From: Actinomadura sp. WMMA1423
GTDB taxonomy: Bacteria > Actinomycetota > Actinomycetes > Streptosporangiales > Streptosporangiaceae
Assembly: GCF_006547145.1 (NCBI RefSeq)
Contig: NZ_CP041244.1
Coordinates: forward strand, 4,154,001-4,218,000
Length of the DNA: 64,000 bases
Direction of reading: 5' to 3'
The position numbers and the translations under genes are program-made. Position 1 is the first letter of the stretch. Each line of letters starts with the position of its first letter. Positions 25,272 to 33,517 of this stretch are shown piece by piece. A model generated the notes under the pieces. The model was not told the DNA's origin and did not search any database. It saw only the letters and a list, made by a program, of their open reading frames with translations.

Positions 25272-25864
25272 CCGGGAACCTGACCCGTATCAAGAGTCAG
25301 ACTTGATGCGTGCCGTCTCCCGCCGCCGGCGCCCCGTGGACGAGGAAGTAGCCGTCAGTGGAGTCGGCGGTGGAGGCATGGCCAGATCGGTGGCGGTCAG
25401 GACGAGGCGACGGTGTAGTCGATGACGTCGCGGAACGGCTGCGGCGTCGGCAGGGCCATCCGCCCAGCCCGCCCACCTGCATGAGGTTTACGCGGTCTCG
25501 GGCGCTGCGCCCACCCTGGTCGCACGCCGCGGTGGGGTGGACCGTGGCGCGAAGAACGCGGATACGGCGAAGACCCTCGTCCCAACGTCCCGCCTCGGCG
25601 TGTGGGGGGCTGGCGCAGGGCGCCGGCCTGGTCTCCGCCCTGCCCTCGGGGCCCAGCCGCGCACTCGTCCGGCTCAGTACCAGCAGCGCACGCCTCTGCA
25701 ACTCCATGCGCCTCGACGACTACCCGCCATCGCGGTTAGCGGGAGCCGGGGCGGTTGGTTTCGGTCGGTTGATCGCGTGTCCGAAAATCCGGTTTTCTGG
25801 ACTTTAACCCCGTAGGTTTCTAACCTACGACAACGGTCGACCGAATCACATTCATGGGAGTGGA
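25272..25864. other. Non-coding stretch at the island's right edge
   Basis: Frames on the minus strand (for example one ending PFRDVIDYTVASS) have weak protein character and may be debris of a regulator, but nothing can be named. At 25790-25818 the sequence resembles the tRNA-Lys fragments (separate entry). GTAGGTT-TCT-AACCTAC (25812-25828) forms a small perfect hairpin. The last 40 bases include GGGAGTGGA in front of the P450 start. Confidence 0.4.
25790..25818 (+). other. Weak third tRNA-Lys-like attachment remnant
   Basis: GGTTTTCTGGACTTTAACCC followed by CGTAGGTT aligns with AGTTTCGGACTTTTAATCCG followed by TAGGTT of the first fragment, allowing small gaps. The T arm and acceptor strand are not preserved. 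Its position, immediately left of the intact P450/conservon block and right of all IS relics, suits an old island border. The match is short and could be chance. Confidence 0.35.
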
Positions 25865-27082
25865 ATGACCACGAGTGCGGAGCTTCCCGATATCTTGGCG
25901 GACGGATTCGCCGCTGATCCCTACGGCGCCTACCAAGTGCTGCGCGAAAAGGCGCCGCTCTACTGGCACGAGGGGACGCAGAGCTACGTGATCTCGCGGT
26001 ACGAGGACGTGGCGCGGGCCTTCCGGGAGCCGGTGTTCACGACCGCGAATTACGACTGGCAGCTCGAACCCGTGCACGGGCGGACGATTCTGCAGCTCAG
26101 CGGCCGGGAGCACGCGGTGCGGCGGGGCCTGGTGGCGCCCGCGTTCCGAGGTGACGAGCTGCGGGAGAAATTCCTGCCGGTGATCGAGCGGAACGCGCGC
26201 ACCCTGATCGACGGCTTCCGCACGGCGGGCAGGGTGGAGCTGGTCGGCCAGTTCAGCACCCACTTCCCGATCAATGTCATCGTCGACATGCTCGGGCTCG
26301 ACCAGGCGGATCACGCGCGGTTCCAGCGGTGGTACACCTCGATCATCGCGTTCCTGGGGAACCTCGCTCAGGATCCGGACGTGGCGGAGGCCGGGCTGCG
26401 GACGCGGGAGGAACTCGCCGCCCACATGCTGCCGATCATCGCGCGCCGCCGCGAGGAGCCCGGAGACGATCTGCTGTCGCGGCTGTGCCTGGCGGAGATC
26501 GACGGGACGCGGATGAGCGACGAGGACATCAAGGCGTTCGTCAGCCTGCTCCTGGCTGCGGGCGGTGAGACGACCGACAAGGCCGTCTCCGCGCTGTTCG
26601 CGAACCTGCTCGCGCATCCGGACCAGCTCGCGGCGGTGCAGCGCGACCGTGATCTGATACCGCGGGCGTTCGCCGAGACGCTGCGCTACTCGCCGCCCGT
26701 CCACATGATCATGCGGCAGCCGGACGAGGACGTGACGGTGACCGGCGGAACGATCCCCGCCGGCAGCACGGTCACCTGCCTGATCGGCTCGGCCAACCGG
26801 GACCCCGAACGCTACCGGGACCCCGAACGCTTCGACATCTTCCGCGATGATCTGACGACCACGAGCGCGTTCTCCGCCGCGGCCGACCATCTGGCGTTCG
26901 CGCTGGGACGGCACTTCTGCGTCGGCGCGCTACTGGCCAAGGCGGAGATCGAGGTCGGGACGAACATGCTCCTGGACGCCATGCCCGACGTCCGGTTGGC
27001 CGAGGGGGCGGACCCGGTCGAGCGCGGTGTGTTCACCCGCGGCCCCGCTCACCTGCCGCTGGAGTTCACGCCCGCGGGGTGA
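25865..27082 (+). CDS. Cytochrome P450 (bacterial class I)
   Basis: 405 residues with all P450 landmarks: I-helix LAAGGETTDKAVS, K-helix ETLRYSPP, and heme loop FALGRHFCVGALLAKAE with the cysteine ligand near residue 350. It has the length and style of actinomycete CYP hydroxylases and needs ferredoxin and reductase from elsewhere. ATG 25865 follows GGGAGTGGA. It converges with the conservon P450, the stops overlapping by 17 bases. No ferredoxin gene is adjacent. The substrate is unknown. Confidence 0.92.
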   Translation: MTTSAELPDILADGFAADPYGAYQVLREKAPLYWHEGTQSYVISRYEDVARAFREPVFTTANYDWQLEPVHGRTILQLSGREHAVRRGLVAPAFRGDELREKFLPVIERNARTLIDGFRTAGRVELVGQFSTHFPINVIVDMLGLDQADHARFQRWYTSIIAFLGNLAQDPDVAEAGLRTREELAAHMLPIIARRREEPGDDLLSRLCLAEIDGTRMSDEDIKAFVSLLLAAGGETTDKAVSALFANLLAHPDQLAAVQRDRDLIPRAFAETLRYSPPVHMIMRQPDEDVTVTGGTIPAGSTVTCLIGSANRDPERYRDPERFDIFRDDLTTTSAFSAAADHLAFALGRHFCVGALLAKAEIEVGTNMLLDAMPDVRLAEGADPVERGVFTRGPAHLPLEFTPAG

Positions 27083-28340
27083 ACGGCACCGCGCCGAGGC
27101 CGTGGGCGGCCGGACTGAAGGTGACCGGGAGCGCGTGCAGCCCCCGCATCCAGAAGGACGGCCGCCACTCCAGGCCGTCCGGCGGGACGGCCAGCTCGAT
27201 GTCCGGCAGCCGGTCGAGCAGCACCTCGATGGCCGTCCGCGCGATGACCTCGGCGTGTTCCGGAGCGGGAAACGGGCAGCCGTGCTCACCGTGCCCGAAC
27301 GACAGGTGGGCGCGGTTGCCGGTGGCGGCGCCGGCCTCGGGCCTTACCTGGGGGTCGGCGTTCGCCGCGGCCAGGCCCATGACCAGCAGGTCACCGGAGC
27401 GGATGTCGCGTCCCCCGAGCCGGCAGCCGTGCACGGCCCAGCGGCCGATGAAGTTCTGGGTGGGGGTGTCCTCCCAGAGCACCTGGGTCAGCGCCTGGTC
27501 GACGCTGCTCCTGCCGCCCTGGAACGTCATGGAGAAATGGTCGTCGACCAGCATCAGCCGCAGGGCGTTGCCGATCCAGTTGCCGGTGGGCTGCTGCGCG
27601 GCGGCCATCACCACCAGCAGATCGATGATCACCTCTTCCGCGCTGAGCCCGGCCGGATGCGCCAGCAGCCGGGAGGGGAAGTCCGGTAGGGGGCGCAGCC
27701 GCCGCTCGGCCACCAGGTCCGTCATGCGCTGCTGGATGCGCTGATGGGCCGCGACGGCCTTCTCGTCGGCGTCGAGGGACTCGGCGACGTCCTGGACGAG
27801 CGTGGGCACGTCGGAGTCGGGCAGCCCGAAGAGCCGGGCCATGACCAGCAGCGGGATGCGGTGGGAGTACTGCGCGACGAGGTCGGCCTCCCCGTTCCCG
27901 GCGAACTCGTCGATGAGCCCGTCGGCGAGTTCTTCGCAGATGGCGGCGAGTTCGGTGCGGTGGACCGCGTCGAGGGCGTCGCCGATCGCGCCGGCCCGCC
28001 GCTGGTGCTCCTCCCCCTCGGCGAACATCACCGACGGCGTCCATCCGACATAGGGCATGAGCGGCCAGTCGTCGGGGACCCGGTCCCAGGCGTTCCAGCG
28101 CCGGCAGTCGCGCGCGAACAGCATGGGGTTGTTGGTGATGTGGTTGACCTCCCGGTAGCCGATGACGAACCACGCGGGGACGTCGCCGTCCAGCAGGACC
28201 GGGACCACCGGGCCGTGGTCCCGGCGCAGCTCACGGTAGAACTCGGCGGGGTCCCGGGTGACGGTGGCCCCGTACAGCCGCACGGCGGTGTCGGGGGCGT
28301 CCCCGTCGGGCGCGGACCGCGGGATGGACGATTCGGTCAC
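27066..28340 (-). CDS. Cytochrome P450 of the conservon (CvnE-like)
   Basis: GTG 28340 overlaps the stop of the conservon GTPase gene, so translation is coupled; the frame open further upstream is antisense to nothing meaningful and is ignored. 424 residues, with the heme loop LSFGHGEHGCPFPAPEHAEV and Cys ligand present. The I-helix region reads VVMAAAQQPTGNWIGNALRL, lacking the usual acid-threonine pair (AGxxT/D), which is known for some CYPs of conservons. This suggests altered oxygen activation. Conservon P450s are last in cvnA-B-C-D-E operons and are thought to act downstream of the GTPase. Confidence 0.9.
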   Translation of the reverse strand: MTESSIPRSAPDGDAPDTAVRLYGATVTRDPAEFYRELRRDHGPVVPVLLDGDVPAWFVIGYREVNHITNNPMLFARDCRRWNAWDRVPDDWPLMPYVGWTPSVMFAEGEEHQRRAGAIGDALDAVHRTELAAICEELADGLIDEFAGNGEADLVAQYSHRIPLLVMARLFGLPDSDVPTLVQDVAESLDADEKAVAAHQRIQQRMTDLVAERRLRPLPDFPSRLLAHPAGLSAEEVIIDLLVVMAAAQQPTGNWIGNALRLMLVDDHFSMTFQGGRSSVDQALTQVLWEDTPTQNFIGRWAVHGCRLGGRDIRSGDLLVMGLAAANADPQVRPEAGAATGNRAHLSFGHGEHGCPFPAPEHAEVIARTAIEVLLDRLPDIELAVPPDGLEWRPSFWMRGLHALPVTFSPAAHGLGAVPFTPRA

Positions 28341-28981
28341 GGTGCGACCTCCTGGACGGCAGACGGTTCGCGGAGATGGGCGAGGTGCCGGACGAGCGTG
28401 ATGAGCACGGCCTTGGCGGAGTCGCGGGCGCGGGCGTCGCACTCGATCAGCGGGATGCCGTCGTCGAGGGAGAGCGCGTCCCGGACCCGGTCGAGCGACG
28501 GCTGCGGGCCCTCGAACCGGTTGACCGCCACCACGAACGGCATGGCGTGCGCCTCAAGGCGGTCGACGCTGTAGAAGCAATCCTCCAGCCGGCGCGTGTC
28601 CACCAGGACGATGGCGCCGAGGCTTCCTGAGAACAACTGGTCCCACAGGAACCAGAACCTCTCCTGGCCGGGCGCCCCGAACAGGTAGAGCACCCGCTGC
28701 TCGTCCAGCGAGATACGCCCGAAGTCGAAGGCGACGGTGGTGGTGCGCTTCGTCTCGACCTGGCCCGGGTCGTCGATCCCGATCCCGGCCCGCGTCATGG
28801 TCTCCTCGGTGCTGAGCGGCCTGATCTCGCTCACCGAGCCGACCATGGTCGTCTTGCCCACGCCGAACCCGCCGACGATCACGATCTTCAACGCGTCCCG
28901 GGCGGTATGCGGCAGGGGCGTCCCGGCGCGCCGGTCGGCGGGCCGCACGCCCGGCGCCCTGTCAAATGCTTTCGAGTCCAA
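28337..28981 (-). CDS. cvnD: Conservon small GTPase
   Basis: A Ras/MglA-like GTPase with P-loop GGFGVGKTTMV, switch region EETMTRAG, and VAVNRFEG as the NKxD-type motif variant. It is the fourth conservon component and acts as the switch of a G-protein-like membrane complex. The frame begins at TTG 28981, overlapping cvnC by 20 bases; GTG 28948, with AGGG upstream, is an alternative start that leaves 19 residues before the first strand. It is followed by a P450 with a four-base overlap. Confidence 0.88.
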   Translation of the reverse strand: MDSKAFDRAPGVRPADRRAGTPLPHTARDALKIVIVGGFGVGKTTMVGSVSEIRPLSTEETMTRAGIGIDDPGQVETKRTTTVAFDFGRISLDEQRVLYLFGAPGQERFWFLWDQLFSGSLGAIVLVDTRRLEDCFYSVDRLEAHAMPFVVAVNRFEGPQPSLDRVRDALSLDDGIPLIECDARARDSAKAVLITLVRHLAHLREPSAVQEVAP

Positions 28982-29327
28982 CGAGCACCTGCTTCAGCGT
29001 GTCCAGGTCGGCCGTGTACGCGGCTGGGGCGGCGGCCGAGGACGGATGGCGGACGGTGATGCGACCCATGTCGCGCAGGTCGAGCAGCAAGATCTTCATC
29101 ACGCTCACCGGCAGCCGCAGCCGGGCGGACAACTCGACGACCGCGACCGGGTTGTGGCGGCAGAGCCGCAGGATCGCGGCGTGCTCGGACTGCATGCCGG
29201 CTTCGGGCTCGTCCTCGGCGACGATCAGCGCCACCAGATCGAGCGTGTCGTCGTCCGCCTCGGAGCGGCCCCGGGTCACGGTGTAGAGCCGGTCGGGGTC
29301 CTCCCTGTCCAGAGGGCGGCGGTTCAT
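28962..29327 (-). CDS. cvnC: Conservon DUF742 protein
   Basis: 121 residues, the usual DUF742 size. RLYTVTRGRSE at the N-terminus and LCRHNPVAVVELSARLRLP, MKILLLDLRDMGRI in the winged-helix-like part are family hallmarks. ATG 29327 overlaps the cvnB stop by four bases. In conservons this protein binds the histidine-kinase-like CvnA/CvnB membrane complex; its exact job is not settled. Confidence 0.9.
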   Translation of the reverse strand: MNRRPLDREDPDRLYTVTRGRSEADDDTLDLVALIVAEDEPEAGMQSEHAAILRLCRHNPVAVVELSARLRLPVSVMKILLLDLRDMGRITVRHPSSAAAPAAYTADLDTLKQVLVGLESI

Positions 29328-29737
29328 GTGCGGGCGTCGTGCTCAAGTCTGCGAGGCGCGGCCGTCAGGTACCCGCCGATCTGCTCGACCAGCTCGTTCA
29401 TGCAGTGCCCCACGAGGCCGACGTCGGCGACCTCGTCCGCGACCACGGCCAGGTGCGCACCCTGGCCCGCCGGGACGATGAGCAGCACGCCGCCGGCGAA
29501 CTCCACCATGGACTGACCCGCTCCGAGGCCCTCGCCGAACTCGGCGGACGCGCTCAGCGACAGGCTCTGGATGCCGGATGCGATGGCGGCCAGCTGGTCC
29601 GCCCCGTCCTCTTCGAGTCCGGCCGTAAAGCAGATCTTGAGGCCGTCCCTGGACAGCACCAGGACGTGCCTGGCACCCGGTGCCCGCTCCAGCAGCCCCG
29701 CGAGCAACCAGTCAAGATCACGCTGATCGGTGTTCAT
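29324..29737 (-). CDS. cvnB: Conservon Roadblock/LC7 protein
   Basis: 137 residues. A Roadblock/LC7 fold is shown by LDWLLAGLLERAPGARHVLV, SRDGLKICFTAGLEEDGADQ, LAAIASGIQSLSLSAS and GHLAVVADEV-like strands. Such proteins act as GTPase partners or GAP-like factors for the MglA-type CvnD. It lies 90 bases after cvnA and overlaps cvnC, in standard conservon order. Confidence 0.9.
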   Translation of the reverse strand: MNTDQRDLDWLLAGLLERAPGARHVLVLSRDGLKICFTAGLEEDGADQLAAIASGIQSLSLSASAEFGEGLGAGQSMVEFAGGVLLIVPAGQGAHLAVVADEVADVGLVGHCMNELVEQIGGYLTAAPRRLEHDART

Positions 29738-29827
29738 CGGTTCCTGGGGCGGCCGGTGGTCCGGGACGCCCCTCCTCCCATCTGTGAATCCTGCTGTCCG
29801 TCGTTCTGCCGGGGCCTGTCGCGGATC

Positions 29828-31489
29828 TCACTCGTCCGCGGCCGACCCCGCCTCCCCCGCACCCCCACCCCCGGTCGCCTCGGCCCCGGCCCCGTCCGGC
29901 TCGGCACCGGAGGCGGACGCGGCGGGCGACCCGGCCGCGGATTGGCGGAACGCGGCGAACCGGGTCCCCGAGTCGCGGAGACGGGCTTCCCGCCCCGCGG
30001 CTCGTCCCGCGGGCGCGCTCGCGAGGGCGGCGCCGCGTCTGCGTTTGGGCAGGACCACGTCATCGGATTCCGCGCCGGCCGGCTGAGCCGCCGCGACCTC
30101 GTGCTTCGGCTCCGGCGGGCGGCGGGCTGCGGGGACGGCGGGGACGGCCGCGTCCGCCGCGTCCGTGGCGCCGGGCGGGGTGTAGACGATGAGGTTGGCG
30201 GGGATCAGCACGATCACGCCGATTCCGCCGCGCGAGGACGGGCGGAAGCTGACCCGCAGACCGTGCTTGCGGGCGAGGCGCCCGACGACGGCCAAGCCGA
30301 GCCTGGTGCCGGGCAGCGAGCTGAGGTCGGCGGCCTCGCTGACGAGCCGTTCGGCGCGCTGCCGTTCGCGCTGCCGCATGCCGAGGCCGCCGTCCTCGAT
30401 CGTGACCAGGATCCCCGCGTCCTCCTCCTCGACGTACACGTGCACGGCGCTGCCCTGAGGCGAGAAGTTGGCGGCGTTGTCCATCAGCTCCGCCAGCGCG
30501 TGGATCACGCCTTCCGCGGCGAATCCGGCGACCGCGGCGGTACTGGTCAGGTGGTACTGGACGCGCTGGTACGCACCGATCCGGCCCATGGCGCCGCGCA
30601 GCACGCTCTCCATCACGATCGGCTTGGTCCAGCGCCGCCCCGACCGGCCGCCGCTGAGGAGCGCGATGCTGTCGGCCAGCCGTCCCAGCTGGGAGACGTC
30701 GTGGTCGAGGCCGAGCAGGTCCCCGAAGACCTTGTCGTCGCCGTAGCGGTCCTCCAGGTCGCGCAGCTCACCGAGCATCCGGGTCGTCCGCGCCTGGATC
30801 CGCGCGGCCGCGCTCGCGCAGGCCGCCAGTGCCGCGGCGCTGGTCCGCTCGCCCTCGGCGAAGTCCTCGGCGACCCGGCGCAGGGCGCGCCGTGTCGTGT
30901 CGTGGGCGGGGTCCGCGAGTTCGGCCAGGACGGCCGGGACGCCGACCCGGTCGCGCCTGATCCGGGTGGCCAGGGCGGGCAGCGCGGTGTCGGCGAGCCA
31001 GGCCATCTCCGCGTCGAGCGCGGCCGACTCCGCCCGCACCTGCGCAGCCGCGCGTTCACTGGCCGCGAGGCCGTCCACGACGATGCGCAGCAGCCGCCCG
31101 AGGGTCCGGTCGGTCACCGGCGGGAAGCCGACCAGCACCTTCTCGGGCGGGGCGCCGTCGCGCAGGCGGGCCACCAGGGTGGGCAGCGGCCCGTCGACCA
31201 GTTCCGCGAGTTGCCTCTCCAGCCGGTCGTCCTGGGCGGTGACCTGCGCCAGCCGGTCTCGCAGCCGCTGGTTGTCCGCGGCGAAGTACACGGCGACCCC
31301 GATGGCGACGCTGAGCGCGAGGAGCATGCCTCCACCGCCGCCTGCGACCAGGGCGCGTGACGGCGGGCCGACGGCGAACAGAGCGGCCAGCAAGGTGCTG
31401 CCGCCGACGATCGCCATGATGAGCCACACCAGGACTGCGCGTTCCAGGGGGGCGCGCTCGATGCGGAGTCGGCCTGCGGGCACCGGCAT
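29828..31489 (-). CDS. cvnA: Conservon sensor histidine-kinase-like protein
   Basis: 553 residues from ATG 31489, preceded by AAAGGA. Two N-terminal membrane spans (AVLVWLIMAIVGGSTLLAAL and GGGMLLALSVAIGVAVYFAA) are followed by a coiled coil and a helical region (SERAAAQVRAESAALDAEMA). The HATPase domain has its N-box in ALAELMDNAANFSPQGS and G-box EDGGLGM. The Pro/Ala-rich C-terminus (PPEPKHEVAAAQPAGAE) is disordered, as in other CvnA proteins. No typical phosphoacceptor H-box was recognised, which fits conservons acting through protein contacts rather than a response regulator. The first gene of the cvnABCD-P450 operon. Confidence 0.9.
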   Translation of the reverse strand: MPVPAGRLRIERAPLERAVLVWLIMAIVGGSTLLAALFAVGPPSRALVAGGGGGMLLALSVAIGVAVYFAADNQRLRDRLAQVTAQDDRLERQLAELVDGPLPTLVARLRDGAPPEKVLVGFPPVTDRTLGRLLRIVVDGLAASERAAAQVRAESAALDAEMAWLADTALPALATRIRRDRVGVPAVLAELADPAHDTTRRALRRVAEDFAEGERTSAAALAACASAAARIQARTTRMLGELRDLEDRYGDDKVFGDLLGLDHDVSQLGRLADSIALLSGGRSGRRWTKPIVMESVLRGAMGRIGAYQRVQYHLTSTAAVAGFAAEGVIHALAELMDNAANFSPQGSAVHVYVEEEDAGILVTIEDGGLGMRQRERQRAERLVSEAADLSSLPGTRLGLAVVGRLARKHGLRVSFRPSSRGGIGVIVLIPANLIVYTPPGATDAADAAVPAVPAARRPPEPKHEVAAAQPAGAESDDVVLPKRRRGAALASAPAGRAAGREARLRDSGTRFAAFRQSAAGSPAASASGAEPDGAGAEATGGGGAGEAGSAADE

Positions 31490-32188
31490 CCATCCTGTCC
31501 TTTGAGCGAGGGGCTGGCTGATGGAACCGTGCGCAGGCCCAGCGGACTGCGGCCCGGTCCGGATGCGGACCTTAACTCGCACGAGCCCCCGAAATGGGGC
31601 GAAACCCATGATGCACGAAGACACAGGAGTAAGGGGAGATACTTCAGCGAACTACTGTCCCTTTGCTCCGTACTGCCCGACTTCCGATGCGGTTACCCAC
31701 CGGAGTAATCGCCACCGAGATTGTGGATCGTTCCAATCACGGAGCCGCCGAGCCGGGGATCCGCCGCTTCGCGGGAGCGGGCCACGAACTTCCCGACCTC
31801 ACGAAACGCTCGCCGAAGCCCCGCCGTGAACGGGCGACCCAAAACGATCATCATTGAGCGATGCCCCGAGGTGCCGTACACCTCGGCCAGGTGCGCCGAA
31901 CTCCCCCGGCAGGGTCCTTTGCCGACGGCGGCAGCACGAACTCCTCCACACCGTTCAGCACCCGGCGGTATTGATCGACATGAGAAATCGGATTCGACGG
32001 TGGCCGGTCTCAGGTCATGAGAGCGGCCGGGGTCACGGCCTGGACGCGGCCGATGTGGAAGCGCACCTGATCCCCGCCACCCGGCCGCACGGTGCGCCCA
32101 CCACCAACAGGTGGTGGGCGCACGTGCCTCAGGGACGACGACCGTCCGCACCGGTGCCCGACTCCAGTCGCAGGTACCAGCTGCTCTC
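31490..32188. other. Long intergenic region between the cvn operon and the VWA operon
   Basis: The cvn operon leaves to the left, and the VWA gene ends at 32189 coming from the right. The span holds the cvn promoter region, a possible 53-codon minus frame (ATG near 31854, no ribosome-binding site, ending NLGGDYSGG) that I do not call, and the hairpin at 32092-32123. Confidence 0.5.
32092..32123 (-). terminator. Strong hairpin terminator after the VWA operon
   Basis: GTGCGCCCACCACC, loop AACA, GGTGGTGGGCGCAC is a perfect 14-base-pair stem with a four-base loop. It lies 66 bases beyond the stop of the minus-strand VWA gene. No U tract follows, as is common for actinomycete terminators. Confidence 0.6.
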
Positions 32189-33517
32189 TCAGTTGATCGT
32201 GACGACGCGGGCCCAATGGGGCGGGTTGGCCGGGGCATAGTCGGGGTTTTCCTCGTCTACTGCGCTCGCTGGACGAGGAAAGAGACCCACTACGGTCCGG
32301 CAGGGTGGCTGCTCGGCGGGCCAGGGCGTCTGGCCGTCCGTCAGGGCGACGATCACGTCCGGGCGGGGCCGAGAGCGGAGCGCCCGGGTGAAACCCGAGC
32401 GCAGATCGGTTCCTCCGCCACCGATCAGCTGGAGGTTCTCGGCTCGGCAGAGTGGGACGGCGACCCCGGCCGCCGCGTCGCAGGAGATCACCGACACCAG
32501 GTCGCGCCGCCCGCCCACCGCCCGTGAGATCGCTGCCACCTCCAGCAGCGCGCTGCCCAGTTCGGCATCGCTGACTGAGCCGGATGTGTCGATCACCACA
32601 CAGACCTGGGGCGGCTTACGGCGCAGGCTCGGCAGGAGCACACCGGGGACAGCGGCCGCGCGCCGGGACGGACGCCGATAGCTGTGATCTTCTCCTGTTC
32701 CAGGGGCTCCTGCTGCCGAGCGGACCGCCGCCCCCAGCAACTGCCGCCACGGCTGGGGCGGATGGAACGCTTCGTCCGCCCAGCGGCGCCAGCCTTCCGG
32801 CGCGTCGCCCGGCCGACCTTTGATTCCCTCGGCGACCCGAAAGCGCACCGCGTCCCGCTGCTGTCTGCTCAGACCATGTGCCCCGTCGGGCCCCAACTCC
32901 CACGGACGGTCCTGTCCGTCGGCCCCGCTGCCGCAGTCCAGCCATGCCAGGTCCGGCGTGAGCCCGGACAGGGAAGTCGTCCGCAGGTACTCCTCCATGA
33001 GCATCCCGGCGGGCAGCCTCAGCATCGACGGCAGGACCGCCCCGGCGGGCCGGGGAAGACCGTCACCGTAGATGTCGTCGTTGATCTCGAAGTCGGCGGC
33101 GATGTTCCGCCGCAGCCGCTCACCCGGCCCGTACTCCCCGTGCTCTCTCGCGTACCGATCCCCCCGTCCGTGATGGTCTCGCAGCAGATGGGAGACCTCG
33201 TGCACCCAGACGCCTGCCAGCTCCTCCACCGGGGTGCGCACGACGAAGCCGGGGGAGACATAGCAGCGCCAGTGCGGATCCACCGCCATCGTCGGCACTG
33301 AACGGTCCTCCACGACATGCAGCGCGAAGAGCGCGCTCGCCAGATAAGGACGGACCTTTACCGCGTGCAGTCGAGCAGCCAGCAACTTTTCCAGGTCCAG
33401 TGGAAGGCCGGGCGGTCCGTACGGCTCGCCGGAGCCGGTCGGGCTTGCCGGAGCGGCGGCCCGCACTCGGCGCGGCGGTCCTGGGCGGGCCATCGGAAAC
33501 TTCGAGGTCCTCGTCAT
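32189..33517 (-). CDS. DUF2201-type putative metallopeptidase with VWA-like domain
   Basis: 442 residues. The N-terminal half carries HEVSHLLRDHHGRGDRY, an HExxH zinc motif with further His residues, as in DUF2201 putative metallopeptidases. The C-terminal half is a VWA-like fold with the metal site DTSGSVSDAE (DxSxS) and GGGGTDLRSGF, VALTDGQTPW. ATG 33517 overlaps the MoxR gene stop as ATGA. MoxR-VWA pairs act as ATPase chaperone/adaptor systems that mature or remodel targets; the zinc motif suggests proteolysis as an additional function. A strong hairpin follows the gene. Confidence 0.82.
   Translation of the reverse strand: MTRTSKFPMARPGPPRRVRAAAPASPTGSGEPYGPPGLPLDLEKLLAARLHAVKVRPYLASALFALHVVEDRSVPTMAVDPHWRCYVSPGFVVRTPVEELAGVWVHEVSHLLRDHHGRGDRYAREHGEYGPGERLRRNIAADFEINDDIYGDGLPRPAGAVLPSMLRLPAGMLMEEYLRTTSLSGLTPDLAWLDCGSGADGQDRPWELGPDGAHGLSRQQRDAVRFRVAEGIKGRPGDAPEGWRRWADEAFHPPQPWRQLLGAAVRSAAGAPGTGEDHSYRRPSRRAAAVPGVLLPSLRRKPPQVCVVIDTSGSVSDAELGSALLEVAAISRAVGGRRDLVSVISCDAAAGVAVPLCRAENLQLIGGGGTDLRSGFTRALRSRPRPDVIVALTDGQTPWPAEQPPCRTVVGLFPRPASAVDEENPDYAPANPPHWARVVTIN

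Noticed and set aside
25297..25707. Minus-strand frame as a TetR-like regulator
   Set aside because: Only weak, scattered resemblance; no HTH could be traced in any frame.
29339..31360. 673-codon plus-strand frame over the cvnA/cvnB genes
   Set aside because: Gly/Arg-rich shadow of the conservon genes in very high GC DNA; no family features.
31693..32238. 181-codon minus frame in the cvn/VWA gap
   Set aside because: Upper part is Arg/Gly/Pro noise crossing the terminator hairpin; no ribosome-binding site for the lower 53 codons.
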